The notes below the pieces were generated by a model, which saw only the letters and a program-made list of their open reading frames with translations, was not told the origin of the DNA and made no database searches. A DNA stretch of 64,000 bases, taken from positions 1,674,001-1,738,000 of the forward strand of contig NW_019028979.1 of assembly GCF_002105155.1 (NCBI RefSeq), in the 5' to 3' direction. The position numbers and the translations under genes were made by a program. The stretch is from Lobosporangium transversale. Its lineage: Eukaryota; Mortierellomycota; Mortierellomycetes; Mortierellales; Mortierellaceae. Shown here piece after piece: positions 11,411 through 22,742 of the stretch. How positions within the stretch are numbered: position 1 is the stretch's first letter; each line of letters begins with the position of its first letter.

Positions 11411-11822
11411 ATGTGGCTTGCTCTTATAGACACTTCTCTCTCATCACCTGAGCTGGATCAACTTTCAAACCTCGTCAAAACCCATAGTTCCACAGTCGCC
11501 AGGTTCACATACGGCTTCACCTCAGGTTCACAGGAGCTATGGAAGGTACTACTGAAATGCACCAACCTTGATTATCTAAATGTTATTGAATCGACTACGA
11601 TATCTTAACTTGATAGGGTATAATGGAGTGACTGAAAGAAAGAAGACATTAGATCTAAGGTTAAGAGTATGTTTAAGTGAACTAGTCAACCTTAAGGATC
11701 CGGAAACTTTAGTGTCTGGAAGTGGTTATCAGATGCAACCAGAAGATAAGGCATGGATCGTGAACAATTGGTCAAAATCTTGCATATGGATGGCTGGGCG
11801 GATCGTTGTCTGTAAGGAATGA
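11411..11822 (+). pseudogene. Truncated F-box/LRR gene relic, internally deleted copy of the 34.2-kb family
   Basis: Two overlapping open stretches match two separated parts of the F-box/LRR protein encoded at 34209-35840. The first (about 11440-11580; LVKTHSSTVARF, ELWKVLLKCTNLDYLNV) corresponds to LLKTHSSTITGF and ELWEALLECTNLNYLDV. The second (about 11590-11815; LRYLNLIGYNG, KTLDLRLRVCLSELVNL, MQPEDKAWIVNNW) corresponds to its C-terminus (LQYLDLKGYYS, RTLDLRLRAGLDELINL, MQPEDVTWIITNW). About 960 bp encoding the central repeats is missing at the junction near 11582-11592, where the frame also shifts. No F-box coding sequence is visible upstream. It is therefore a decayed duplicate. Expression cannot be excluded, but a functional F-box protein is not encoded. 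Confidence 0.8.
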
Positions 11823-12267
11823 AGTAGTTGATCTATTTTGTTCCTCCAACGTCTGGTCATGCATGTATTTTGAAGCAACTGTGAAGCATATGTGGACTAA
11901 AGAGAGCATTGTATTATATAGCTTGGAAGCAAGCCAGATATGAAGGCAGGCTGCATCTCAGTCAAGATAAGTGATAATTGCATTTCTTACATCGCTGGGA
12001 GCCATCCAAAAAATATGTTGGTCTTCAGCAAATTCCATATGCCTGTTCTCAAAAATAAAATGGAAATTATATGGTAAAATGCACTTGGCTGCTGTAGCAG
12101 CTGATGAGTCAAACAGACTTTATCTGAGCCAACCATTTTATATCGGTTGCCCCTAGTAGCAGACCGACTGAAAAAATTATTGAATAATCCGGACAAATGC
12201 AGCAATGTTGTGGTAGCCGTTACTTTACAATATCGCTACTCTATAGTAATAGAGCTTATTCTTTTTA

Positions 12268-12383
12268 TTACTTCAATTGCTCTTCACGATCCAACACCTC
12301 CTTGTCCAGCTTAATTAGGATAGTTGTCCGAAGAGGATAACCGTCTATTGGAACAGTATGTGCTGTCACACGTGAAGGCTGAA

Positions 12384-12414
<31 letters not shown>

Positions 12415-13276
12415 ATTAATGGAAGTGCTAATGGGATTTCATTCACTAAAAGTGGTCCCTCTAGTCAATTCGGGAACTTACAAATTGACAACCATCCATG
12501 ATAGCCTCAACTATTCCTGCCATGAATGCTCCACAGTTTAGCTGTGACACATCCTTGGGTACCGAGATGAATTTTGAGACAATTGGGTCGTTATCCGAAA
12601 TCATATCTGTAGCCATTGCCCAACCAGTCAATAAGGAACATAAAAGAATAAAATAGAATAATGCTTTCAGTATGCGTTCAACTATATTGGCTCAATAGAC
12701 AATAAACATAAACAATCTGTCTAAATAAGCAAGCACAAATAAAAATAAGGAAAAAGGGATGTAAGCTTACATTCATCCTCGTTTTCAGTACTTTTCTCCA
12801 ACGAATCTGCTTGCTTTCCAAACATAGTTTTCCAAACAGTTGTATGAATAAAGTAGAGCATGCCTAAAACTCGAGTCTCACGTTTGCTGTTCTTATCCCG
12901 CCATACTAACAAATCCAATGCCCTGATACCAACTCTATAGCCCAACTCATTGAGTCTAACAAGATCATAATAAAAAAAAAAAAAAAAGGGACATGAGCAA
13001 AAGAAGAAAAATTGTATCTTCATTCAAAGGCCTGATATTATTCTTTTATAAACCCATACTTTCTCTCTAAATCTTGGATACCATGGACTCGCTTCTGAGT
13101 ATATTGAAGCATCTCTGAGAATAAGAATGCGAATGCGTTCACGCTAACCTTTTTTTTTTTTTTTTTTTTTTTTTTAATGAATTATATATTAGCCTTGGTG
13201 TGACAAGTTGCTCGTAATGCGGACAAAATATTTCCTTGATCAATCCAGTCCTATTTTCCTATTCAATCCCTCTATT

Positions 13277-13318
<42 letters not shown>

Positions 13319-13486
13319 GAATACCTCATTTCCTCTCGTCTTGTTCAGATGACGTTCCAAGATGTTGGCAGCAGGGCGTTTTGAATAGATGGACGATGTT
13401 ACAGAAGAGTACCCTCCTACACTAGGTAAAGAGGCCGCCATACTCATCACAGATAGCCTTGATGTTGCTGAAGCATTTGCTGACAT
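12268..13486 (-). CDS. TRS31: TRAPP complex subunit 5 (Trs31-like)
   Basis: Exons on the minus strand: 13486-13325, 13148-13060, 12955-12771, 12606-12482, 12378-12268; 672 nt, 223 residues. The product is a Bet3-family core subunit of the TRAPP tethering complexes, which act as Rab/Ypt exchange factors in ER-Golgi and autophagy traffic. Recognisable blocks in order: [106 protein letters not shown] and SRVTAH. These match TRAPPC5 throughout. The N-terminus has an extra Ser/Ala-rich stretch of about 35 residues, so the protein is longer than animal TRAPPC5 (about 190) and shorter than yeast Trs31 (about 280). All four introns carry an A or T homopolymer, the longest being 39 T at 13279-13317. 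Confidence 0.93.
13279..13317. repeat. Poly-T run of 39 bases in the first TRAPPC5 intron
   Basis: It is an uninterrupted T run on the plus strand, hence poly-A in the transcript. It begins 7 bases from the exon 1 donor. It is among the longest homopolymers in the window. Confidence 0.9.
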
Positions 13487-13776
13487 CTTTTTGAGTACAG
13501 TCTTGCAGGTGCTACGTAGAGTAAGTAAGTTTGTGAAAGAGATGCATGCGAGTTAAAAAAGTTACGCGTGATGGGTATCACTTATCACGTGCAAATTTGA
13601 TTATCATGGCCTATCATTGCATCGGCTCAAAACGTCCCATCCAACCCTCGATCACTCGCCTCAAAAGCCATTGATGGCGATAACTCCCTCCTTTTTAATA
13701 AAAGTTACTGATTTTTATAATTTATTATTATTATTCAAAGTAGTCTCAATAAATGAATTTTATTTACAACATGACA

Positions 13777-16192
13777 CTAATATTGGTTGATAAGCTGCTC
13801 CTCAATCCCGTGTTTGCGTCCATAATATAGTACCTGGTTCCTCTCCAGATACATACGGATGTTCTGACTAAGAGCCATCATTTTGCTTTCGCCATCTGTT
13901 CTCGCCACCTCGCTTGCACCAAGCATACCGGATCCGCCATACCGTCCAAGCGACCCACCGAAAATGGATCCTGGGCTTGTTATCGAAGGTGGTGCCATCG
14001 CGGTCGCCAAAACCAATTCTTCTTCAAAGTTGGTCACACCACGCATTTGGAAGCACCTGAGGACTGTGTTCCGTTGAAGCGAGTTCTCTATCACTGCCAT
14101 CCACCCTGCTGCATCCAGCCAATTGCTTTCCTGTTCGCTCGAGTTAGGAGCTGCACCTGTAGATTGAAATGCTAAGGCCCAGAACGACCATGGGGATCGA
14201 ATCTTAAGATCTTGCATGACCGTATTGGACGCAATGCTTTGGCATAAGCTGTTGAAGCAGGACAGTGCAAAGTGAGGATCTTGTGGGGAGACGCAGACTA
14301 CATCGTCCACTGTCAGTGAAATCAAGCACTTATTGAGGTTCACAATCTGCGCCACCATTCCCAGTGACAACTTCGAGAGTGTCAGATGTGTCAATGTTGG
14401 GTGGACTCCGAAAAAGTGGACGACCTCATAGTCCATAGCGCCAGGGATACTGAGAGCGCTAACATGTTGACTCAATGAGAGCTTGCGTAGAGGTGACTGA
14501 TGAGCATTCTGAGAGACACATGTCATAAGAGCGAGAAGGCCAGGTTTCGTGATTTGGTTCCCAGAAAGATTGATGTTGTATAAGGCTCCAATGCCACTGG
14601 GACCATCAATATTACGACTCAATTGACTAGCAGCTTCGTCACAGAACCCAGTGTTGGCCAATTGAAGCGACACCAGATTCTTTTGTCTAGTTGCATGAGA
14701 AGATGCAGGCCAAATCGCCTTTAGTAAACTGAGACAACCCACTGTTCCAATTTTGGGGTTATCACTCAAATCCAGGAAGCGAAGGTCAAGGGACGTGGGC
14801 ATGACTTGGTTCGCGAGCTCCTTAATTCCCTCGGCATCAATCCTGTTGTTTGAAAGGTCGAGGCGAGCGATTCGGCGTAGGTTTTTATGAGCGGAACAGA
14901 GAACCTTGAGGCCTGTGCTGGTCATCTGAGCCCTTGTGAGGGCCAAGTGCTCCATATCTGAGTTTTCTGTAATAAGCTTCTTCATATTACTCACAGCTTT
15001 GTCATTATCAACCAGGACACCATCAAAAGACAGAAACTTGGCATGGTCGAGAAAACCGGGTAGTTTCTCACGGAGCAAGAAGGGAAGGCCACTGAGCTTG
15101 ACATACTCAAGTTGGTAGCAACTGAAGAGTCGGCGGACGTGTAAGTATATGTTGTCTTTGTCCATAAGCTCGGAATCGCGTGTCTGATTTGCATTGATCT
15201 CCACCATGGTCAAATGAGCCTCTGTGAGTACTTTTGCCAGGTTCTGAATCAGTTTCTGGTTCGCCGAGAACATAGCTGTCGCTTTTCTCTCTGGTGCCTC
15301 AAAATATGCTGGCAAGATGTTGATGACGGCGTTCCTGATCCGACTCTGTCCACGGATCATCTGTGTATACACGTCTACTGCGGTTGCATTTAGTAAATGT
15401 GCTTCGCTCTTGGCTCCAGTCTTATCTGGATATCCAATTAGATCGTCCAGACTGGCCTGTTCATCATTCCATTCATATCGCCCTAATTGTAATCCAGTAA
15501 AGCAATCTTGGCAGACCCACATCGACCGTCCTGTGCCAGGAGAGACAATCCTCTGTAACCCACCAGCCCAATCAGAAGCTGTATTTGATTTGGTGATGTC
15601 GCGCATCAGTTGAGCAATACTCTCTAAATGCAGATGCTCTGTCATAAACTTTTCGATCTGTACGCTCGTTCCATCTACACCTGTACTCAGCTCCTTAGTG
15701 TCCTTCATGAGAGGCACGCGAGTTGTAGGCTTCACATTTTTCAAAAATCTCTCTGCATGTTTGCCTAGGCTTTTGCCAAATGATGAGTCGCTTGCACCGG
15801 CGAACAAAGACGCAAGATTTGCAAAGTGTTGCAAGACGGTGCCATGAGTCTTCATCACTTCTTCAGCATTGTTGACAGTATACCCCTGGTGTTCCGGAAA
15901 GTGGATAGTGTTTTGGCCACGAACACCGAGGGCTTGACAAGGTGCAACTATACGAAAGGGAGTGAAAGGGCCTGAGGACGACGCGACGATCGGGGGTGCA
16001 ACCACATAGCAACGAGGCATATCTTCAAATGTCAAGGATGAGAGGACTTCAGCTGTCTTGATATCCATTACGGCCTTGACTACTGGCACTGTGTGTCTAC
16101 TAGTTAAGCTGGCAGGTCTTTTGATGGAAGAATTCTGCGGATGCAATAGAAAAGAGATAAAGAAGGGAAGGATGAACAATTTATTCCCGGTA

Positions 16193-16224
<32 letters not shown>

Positions 16225-17499
16225 ATAAACTTACCGAGCCGTTAGATGCAATACGTGTGAGCTCGGGCTGGTGTCCAAGTGAGTTTACAGAAGGCGTCAA
16301 GGACAAACTAGATAGCGAAGCATGGAGACAGTATGCGGTGTTGTCGATATTTTGAGACATGTTCGCTTGTGAACCCATACTGCGAAGAGAAGGCACTATT
16401 CCCGATGCAGGAGGACTTGCGGGCTCATAGGACTGAGGAGAAAATGGTTGAGAATGAAACCTATGCTGTGATGGTGATGGAAAAGAGGTAACAACAGGAG
16501 CTGAATGCGGCGGCTGTTGGTGCCGTTGTTGCTTTTGATTAGCATGATTAGCGGAGTAAGATTGTGAGAAGCATAGATCTAATTGCAAAGGAGGTTGGGG
16601 GAGGGCTTCTTTTGGAGGGGGAGGAATATTGGTGGTCATAATAGGCTGTGAGAAATAGCCATGATGCTGTGCAGTAGGTAATGAATTTGAAAATGAATGT
16701 GGATATGAAGGTGAATGTGTCTTATAATGTAGCCGTGATGATGGCGTCAATGCTGTTGGGGACGGTGACCTTGTAGGGCTGTGTTCAACGGACCCTGTGC
16801 CTGCAGGTGGGCTTGGGTATGGGTTGTACGCCACAAAAGTCGGATCTCCGCTCTGCAGTCCATTGTTGTCAGGTTTGGAGCTATGGTACGCAAGAGAGGC
16901 AATCTCTGATGATGCTGGCCCAGTGTCCAGTGCATCATGATACAGATGGTTCTCTGGTAGATCATGCTGTTTTTTTTTTTTTTTTACAAAAAAAAAAAAA
17001 AATGAAAAGAAACATGGAGCAACATGTTCTTAGTAACCCTGGCCATAATCCAGCAGGGATGCAGGGGTAAAAGTCGTTGCACTAGCATACACATGCTCAT
17101 ATTCACATCTGAATGTACCCGTTCCGATCAACCTGTTGATCGATCTCCCATCCTTCTACACTCATGTTTATTCTCACAATCCTCACTCAATACTTTTAAT
17201 TTCATCATCTCATGCCACGTCTCGTATTGGTGTTTTCCCTTGTTTAATTATGAAGTAGGATTGGAGAAGTTTGAGGTCACATAGTGCTTTTTTTTTTTTT
17301 TTGCACTCACCTCTGACGATTGATTATAGGCCTGCGGTTTCCGGTGAGGTGAAGTCATCATCTGTGTATCCAAGAACATTGGTAATGACAGTAGATTCTG
17401 GTTCTCTTCGTGACCGTGATTGTGATAGTTTGCTGTATTTGAATTCGATTTAGATGAAATGATATATGCTGGATAGGGGACGTTTGTGGCCGACTGCAT
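13777..17499 (-). CDS. Large leucine-rich-repeat (RNI-like) protein with disordered N-terminus
   Basis: Exons on the minus strand: 17499-17311, 16966-16235, 16134-13777; 3279 nt, 1092 residues, all junctions in phase 0. Residues 1-310 are rich in Pro, Ser, Gln, His and Asn and probably disordered. Exon 3 begins NSSIKRPASLTSRHTVPVV and leads into a folded region. Consensus ribonuclease-inhibitor-type LRRs follow in the C-terminal half: RRIARLDLSNNRIDAEGIKEL, LRFLDLSDNPKIGTVGCLSL, LVSLQLANTGFCDEAASQL, LYNINLSGNQITKPGLLAL and LTHLTLSKLSLGM. No NACHT, F-box or kinase motif is seen. Such LRRs bind proteins, and the partner is unknown. The C-terminus ends MYLERNQVLYYGRKHG. A non-coding region of more than 3 kb lies upstream. 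Confidence 0.82.
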
Positions 17500-18899
17500 A
17501 ACTTTAACACAAAGTATGAATAAATATGGACGTTGTGTGCTACGTCTTTGAAGGATTAGATTTTAAGAGAGAAAAGATTAGAAAGGAGATTGATGATGAA
17601 ATGAGTGGGAGAGGAATAAGTGGAGAGAGTGAAAGAGGAATAGAGGAATAGTGAAGAGAGTAGAAGAGTAAAAAATAAGAGTAAAAATAGGAATAAGTAG
17701 AAGACAGGGTATAATTTTAAGAATGAAGACAAAGGACAGACAAAAGTCAGATTCTTTGAAGAGAGAGAAAGAGAGAGAGTTTTATGGTCCCAAAGGACGG
17801 AGACTTTATATTTCGAATGTTGTCTTAAAGAACAAAAATGAAGAACACAAGGCATTAGTGATGAGCTTGGTGTGTTTAATTGATGTGTCGCAAGAAAAGG
17901 GCAAACAGGAATTGAGTAATTGAATACAAAAAAAAAAGGGTCAAGAATAAAGAGACAAGGAATACATGCATTGTACCAAACAAAGCTGCAGAAGATACTC
18001 TCGTGTGCGTATGGCACAGAAAAATGAGCGAAAAACAAATAGCATCAACAAACACCAAACAATCAACAGACACACACAGACACAGACAGCAGCCAACTGA
18101 CAGGGCATGTCAAAGAGCTAGGAAAATAATACTAATAAATATATAAGAATAAACATTCAAAGTATGTATACATGAGATGAAATAATAATAACCCCTGCTC
18201 TGCTCAGTTCTTTATTTTCTTAGAATAAATATTTTTAAGTCAAATAATAAATAATAATGATCTTACATTAATGTCTGGTCCGGCCTGGTTCAGGTCTAGG
18301 GTTTTGGGTTCGCAGGCGATTCTACATGTTATACTACCCTGCCTTGTCCCATCCTATCCTATCCCTCGTACATATTTCCTACTTTTTTGACTCTTTTGCT
18401 TATTTTCTTCTCTCTTTCTCTTAAGATGAGATGCTGTTGGAGCCAACAAGATGCCGTTTTTAATTTTCTGCATCGTTGTATTGCCTAAATGTGTTCATGT
18501 ACGTGCGTGACATCCACGTCTTTAATTTTTTGTGTGCTACAGTTGAATATGCAAACAGACAAAAAAAAGAATGAGCATCCATGGGTTGAAGAGAAAGAGC
18601 ACTGCCTCGCCATTTCATCTCGAGAGCAAACAGTAAGAAGACAATCAATGGAATGGTTTACTTGTAGCTAAAAGTAAAAGGAATATATCCTTTTGATGAA
18701 TCGTTATATGTTTAATCATTAACAGGATCATCGTTTTTTCCAAATGCAGGGGGTACATCATCAGCAAACAACAAACATTTGCAATTCCAATACTGTACTC
18801 ACTATTAGAGTCTAAGATCGAGAAAAAGGGTAGATGCTAGCAACCAAAAGTGACAGCAAACATCTCAGAACAAGGATTGCATGCAGCTTTGTTGGAGTA

Positions 18900-18972
18900 A
18901 GATAGATAGACAGACAGATATAGAGTAAGATAGAAAGATTGATAGAAAGATTGATAGAGAGACAGATAGAAA
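18900..18972. repeat. GATA/GACA-type microsatellite
   Basis: Imperfect GATAGATA, GACAGACA and AGATTGATAGA units repeat over about 70 bp. Confidence 0.8.
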
Positions 18973-19684
18973 TGTAAACTGAGCATTGGACACATAGACA
19001 ACGGCAAACCAGAGCCAATGAATCAGTTTCTCGACTGTCAGGTGCGTCGCTCGCTGTGGTTGGTCAGCCGGTTTTTATTTATTTTTTACGGTTTCTGGAC
19101 TGAATATGTCAGGGTCAACCCTGCAGTTAGAAATAATAGAAAAAGTGTTGAGACCAGACCGATCGCAAAAAAGTAAAAAAAGATATGAGAAGAGTCACAT
19201 GTTTGATATTCCACCTGAAAATGCACCACTGACATTAACTTGCTGATGTGTTCGAAGCAACATTATCAACATTTGTGTGTTGAGGAATATGTGTGCCCTG
19301 CTGTGGTCCCAAACCAAAACTAAATCTAAAACTAAAGTACATTTGCATGTGCATTGATGCAATACATTAAAATTTAACGCTCTAAATGAACCAACACTCC
19401 CTTCCTTTTTTCCCCAGCAACTGCTGTGTGAACGTGAGAACGTGTTTGTTTATCAAGCTTGAACGAGTAGAGACAGGAAGAGTCGTAGGAGTGACAACGA
19501 CGGTGGCTAAAAGACAATGTGGGGGTTGGTAGCACACGAACCAAGATGCAAATTATAGCAACATGAAAGTGAAACAATGTCAACAATCAGCGCCCTTCCC
19601 TTTCTCTTCTCAACTCTCTACTTTTTGCTCTTCTTTGCGGGCAACTCAGTGCGATGCCGTTAATATGTTATGATAGTCTCTACA

Positions 19685-19713
19685 GGGGGTAGGGGTAGGG
19701 GTAGGGTGCAGGG
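19685..19713 (+). repeat. G-rich telomere-like run, potential G-quadruplex
   Basis: Four G runs (5, 4, 4 and 3) are separated by TA dinucleotides, followed by another GGG after TGCA. The spacing meets the usual G-quadruplex pattern, and the unit GGGGTA resembles a telomere repeat variant. It lies in gene-poor sequence, not at a chromosome end. Confidence 0.75.
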
Positions 19714-20651
19714 TGCATGTCGACGTAAACAAACAAGCGAGAGGAGAGCAAGAGAGAGAGAAAGAATAAATGACTGAGAATAAGAGTAATAGAGGAGGTG
19801 AGCAACATTGGAGTGATCATGATCGGTTATTTGTCCCAATGTAACAAACCAAAACATGAGATTTTGTTTATAGACAGAATCCGGACGTGATATTTCCTTT
19901 GTAAGAGGTATCTCGAAATCTGTACAGGGCTGGAAAAACTATACTCAGTTGTCACTTACGCCACAATACTCAAGCAGACATTTCGGCCCTGTACATGTTG
20001 CCATTTTCCCCAGCCCAAATCGACTTGTCCTCTTCATAAATACACCTACTTATATATGTAACTTCATTTGTGCGAGGCATTTTATAATTATCATCTTATT
20101 TCAAAGAGAGCAGTAAATCGGAAATTTTGCTTCGTTCAAGTGAACCAACCAAGCTAGTTGACATGTAAAGAATTAAAAAGGCTCAACTAAACGGTCGATT
20201 AATACTTAATACTCCACAAGTCAAAAGTGAAGCTGTAAGGAAACAAATGAAGACAAAGATGCAATGACTCCATTTTGCTAAACAACGAATTTTCAATAAT
20301 CCATCCATGTGTGTATATTTCACAACTCAAGTAAAAGATTAAGCATGTTTGCTTTGCTCTATTCTGCAGGATCTACATGGAAAAGGGGGATGGACAGGCG
20401 GAATTGAATGGCTGACTGAATGAGTTCTTTTTTTTTGCCATCGCCCTTTGGCTCTTTTAATAAGGCAATCTTTTACGCCCAGACCTTATCCTCAAGAGAC
20501 TGTGTATTAAAGTGACCCATGGTTTAGCAACCCCACATTCCTGTCACAGTCGCGCTCCCAAACACACACCAGGTATTGGTCTTTATATCCATTAAAACTG
20601 TTTATTCGAGATCTTGCTCACTTCAGTTAAGCACACAAACACATAAAAAAA

Positions 20652-20806
20652 ATGGCATCATCCATTTCTCTCACTCCTCTTTTTGGTTTTTTAATATTTG
20701 TATCCATCTATGAAATAGCCTGCGGCTATGCGGCAGATTCATGGAAGCAAAAGGGTTTTTTCTTTGTATACAACGGCGAACCTTGCGCCATGAGGCAGAT
20801 TTCTGA

Positions 20807-20840
<34 letters not shown>

Positions 20841-20921
20841 TTCTCACGTAAGCTAGACACGAAACCGAGCATCATCTTCACAGACCGCAAAAGAAAAAAT
20901 AAACAAATAAACAGTGTATAA
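20652..20921 (+). CDS. Possible small secreted protein with poly-Ile repeat (doubtful)
   Basis: The ATG at 20652 follows an A-rich leader that looks like a fungal 5' untranslated region. The first 27 residues form a plausible signal peptide (SLTPLFGFLIFVSIYEIACG), followed by about 25 ordinary residues with one cysteine. The frame then crosses an (AAT)n microsatellite (20807-20839), giving ten or more Ile in a row, and ends after a Lys/Arg-rich tail. No family is recognised. The repeat may be in an intron or the frame may be chance. The call rests only on the signal-like start. Confidence 0.2.
20807..20839. repeat. (AAT)n microsatellite
   Basis: It is a perfect ATA/AAT tract of about 33 bp inside the doubtful small open frame. 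Confidence 0.9.
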
Positions 20922-21640
20922 ATGAATTTGCATTGCCCTTTCAATGACGTGCTAGCCTTTTTTTTAAGAAATACGTTCAACAGTTTAATGGTTGTAGTCA
21001 CCCGATATATCCGAATTCGTAGTGACGATGCTTTGTTCCTTCCTTGCTTCCCATAAACATCCACTTTTCTTCACGGATAACGCGTTTGAACCACTTCATC
21101 ATTCTCTGGGATCAATATGCCATGCAAAGATGAAAGAGAGTTGACATTCGGGTGACACAACATCAAGCCTCATAAAAGCAATGAACATTACATTTGCCTG
21201 AGCCGCCACTTGGCTCTAGTTGCTTTAACAGCTGATGTCCCCCCACTGCAGATGTAGACGTTGGGCCGCTAAGCTGAGTCATGACTCTTCCTGTGAAAGG
21301 ACCTCTAGGAATAACGTCTTTAATCTCACAGTGAAAATTTTTGCTTTAATCAATTGTCGGTTGATTGATGATTTTTATTTTTATTTTTTCTTCACTGTTC
21401 ACAAAATACCATGTCAAAGGCAATTTAGAATCGCATTGTCCGCCACTAACGCAATACCAAAGAGCGGAATATCTGTCTATGTGGTCTTCATAGTTTCATA
21501 GGGAGAGTTTAATGCCTTATGACTCTCACACATCCCTTTTCAACGCCTTAGATAATTCTTCTTACTTGTTTGTTGCTCAACTCACGAACCCATAGCCATG
21601 CGACAAACTCGGTCTCGAGCTAATCATCACTAACAAACAC

Positions 21641-21874
21641 CGAAACTTTATCAGCTCTTTGAGTCTAGACAACAAGCTGCACAAGGCCCCGCCGGGCATA
21701 CCGCTCATAACGGATATCCTTTTAGCATTCTTGAGAATGGCTTATTTAAACGCTCAATGAAAATTCAAGGGATCTCATCCAAGACTCCTAAACGTAAAAT
21801 GGTTATCCAAGCTCTGTCGATGCTGTATGGGCATCCTGAGGAGTCCTTGGTCGGACATTTATGATAGAACCTCC
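21641..21874 (+). repeat. Left arm of a 233-bp inverted repeat
   Basis: This arm pairs with 22510-22742 in inverted orientation. A hand alignment finds 19 differences in 234 positions (about 92% identity), 15 of them transitions. The arm is open in one frame for about 75 codons (RQQAAQGPAGHTAHNGYPF, then LFKRSMKIQGISSKTPKRK) ending in TGA at about 21866-21868. The paired arms resemble the termini of a foldback or non-autonomous DNA transposon, but the shared frame suggests two inverted copies of a gene fragment. Confidence 0.85.
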
Positions 21875-22509
21875 TGTCCGGACCCTACACTCGCGATAAT
21901 TGATCGAGCCACGGAAGGAAATCCATGGCCTAGCCCTCCATTTTATCCAAAAGGGTTATCACGCACAGTCGGCAACTATCGGCTTAAAAAAGTACGAAAA
22001 ATGATAACACTACTGACAAAACCCGGTTCAAATGAGTATGTATAGAGATTGTATGTCTGTTTTTTTCCTTTTTTCCCATCCTCTTGCTAATGCTACAGTA
22101 AAAAAATGTGTAGGAGGAATGGAGTCTTACCGACAAAACCGTGAGCGGTACAGCATACCAAGGCGCTGACATTAAGGTAGCTGCAATGAACTCTCACGAG
22201 AACGACGAAACAATGTCTTACGTATCATGCGTTACATGATACAACTTAACATCAAAAAGTCGGCTTCCCAAGTCGAAGATACCAGTTTTCTGCTGGAACA
22301 AGCACAGGGACAATTAAATTACTAATGCGTGGCTGATGTACATGTACGCATTACGGACCGAATTTTGTCAGCTAGTGCATTCATTTTTTTGTATTCTTCG
22401 GACCAATTGTCACCGGCTGTGCCTTTTAATGGTTCTGGATAAAATAGAATGCTGGATCAATAGACTTTCTTCCTTGACTGAGCCAATAATAAGTGTAAAG
22501 CCCGTGTGG

Positions 22510-22742
22510 GAGGCTCAATCATAAACACCTGACCAAGGACGCCTCAGGATGCCCATACAGCATCGACAGAGCTTAGATAATCATTTTACGTTTAGGAGTC
22601 TTGGATGAGATCTCTTGAATTTTCATCGAGCGTTTAAATAAGTCATTCTCAAGAATGCTAAAAGGATATCCGTTATGAGCGGTATGCCCGACGGGGCCTT
22701 GTGCAGCTTGTTGTCTGGACTCAAAGGGTTCTTAAGGTTTCG
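22510..22742 (-). repeat. Right arm of the 233-bp inverted repeat
   Basis: It is the reverse complement of 21641-21874. The same frame is present on the minus strand but is broken by a TAA where the left arm has CAA (in the codons for KMVIQ), so this copy is more decayed. The 635-bp spacer between the arms shows no recognisable gene. No clear target-site duplication was found just outside the arms. Confidence 0.85.

Larger units (their letters stand above)
17500..20651. other. Long gene-poor region upstream of the LRR gene
   Basis: No convincing coding region in 3.1 kb on either strand. It contains purine-rich stretches (about 17570-17790), a GATA/GACA-type microsatellite (about 18900-18972), scattered AC repeats and a G-rich run at 19685-19713. 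The longest open frame (17556-18038, minus) is Phe/Leu/Ser-rich, has no domain and arises from the purine-rich composition of the other strand. Long 5' untranslated or regulatory sequence of the LRR gene may be included. Confidence 0.5.

Noticed and set aside
17556-18038. A 160-codon minus-strand open frame rich in Phe, Leu and Ser
   Set aside because: It is the complement of a purine-rich tract, with no domain, no splice pattern and no sensible leader. Explained by composition.
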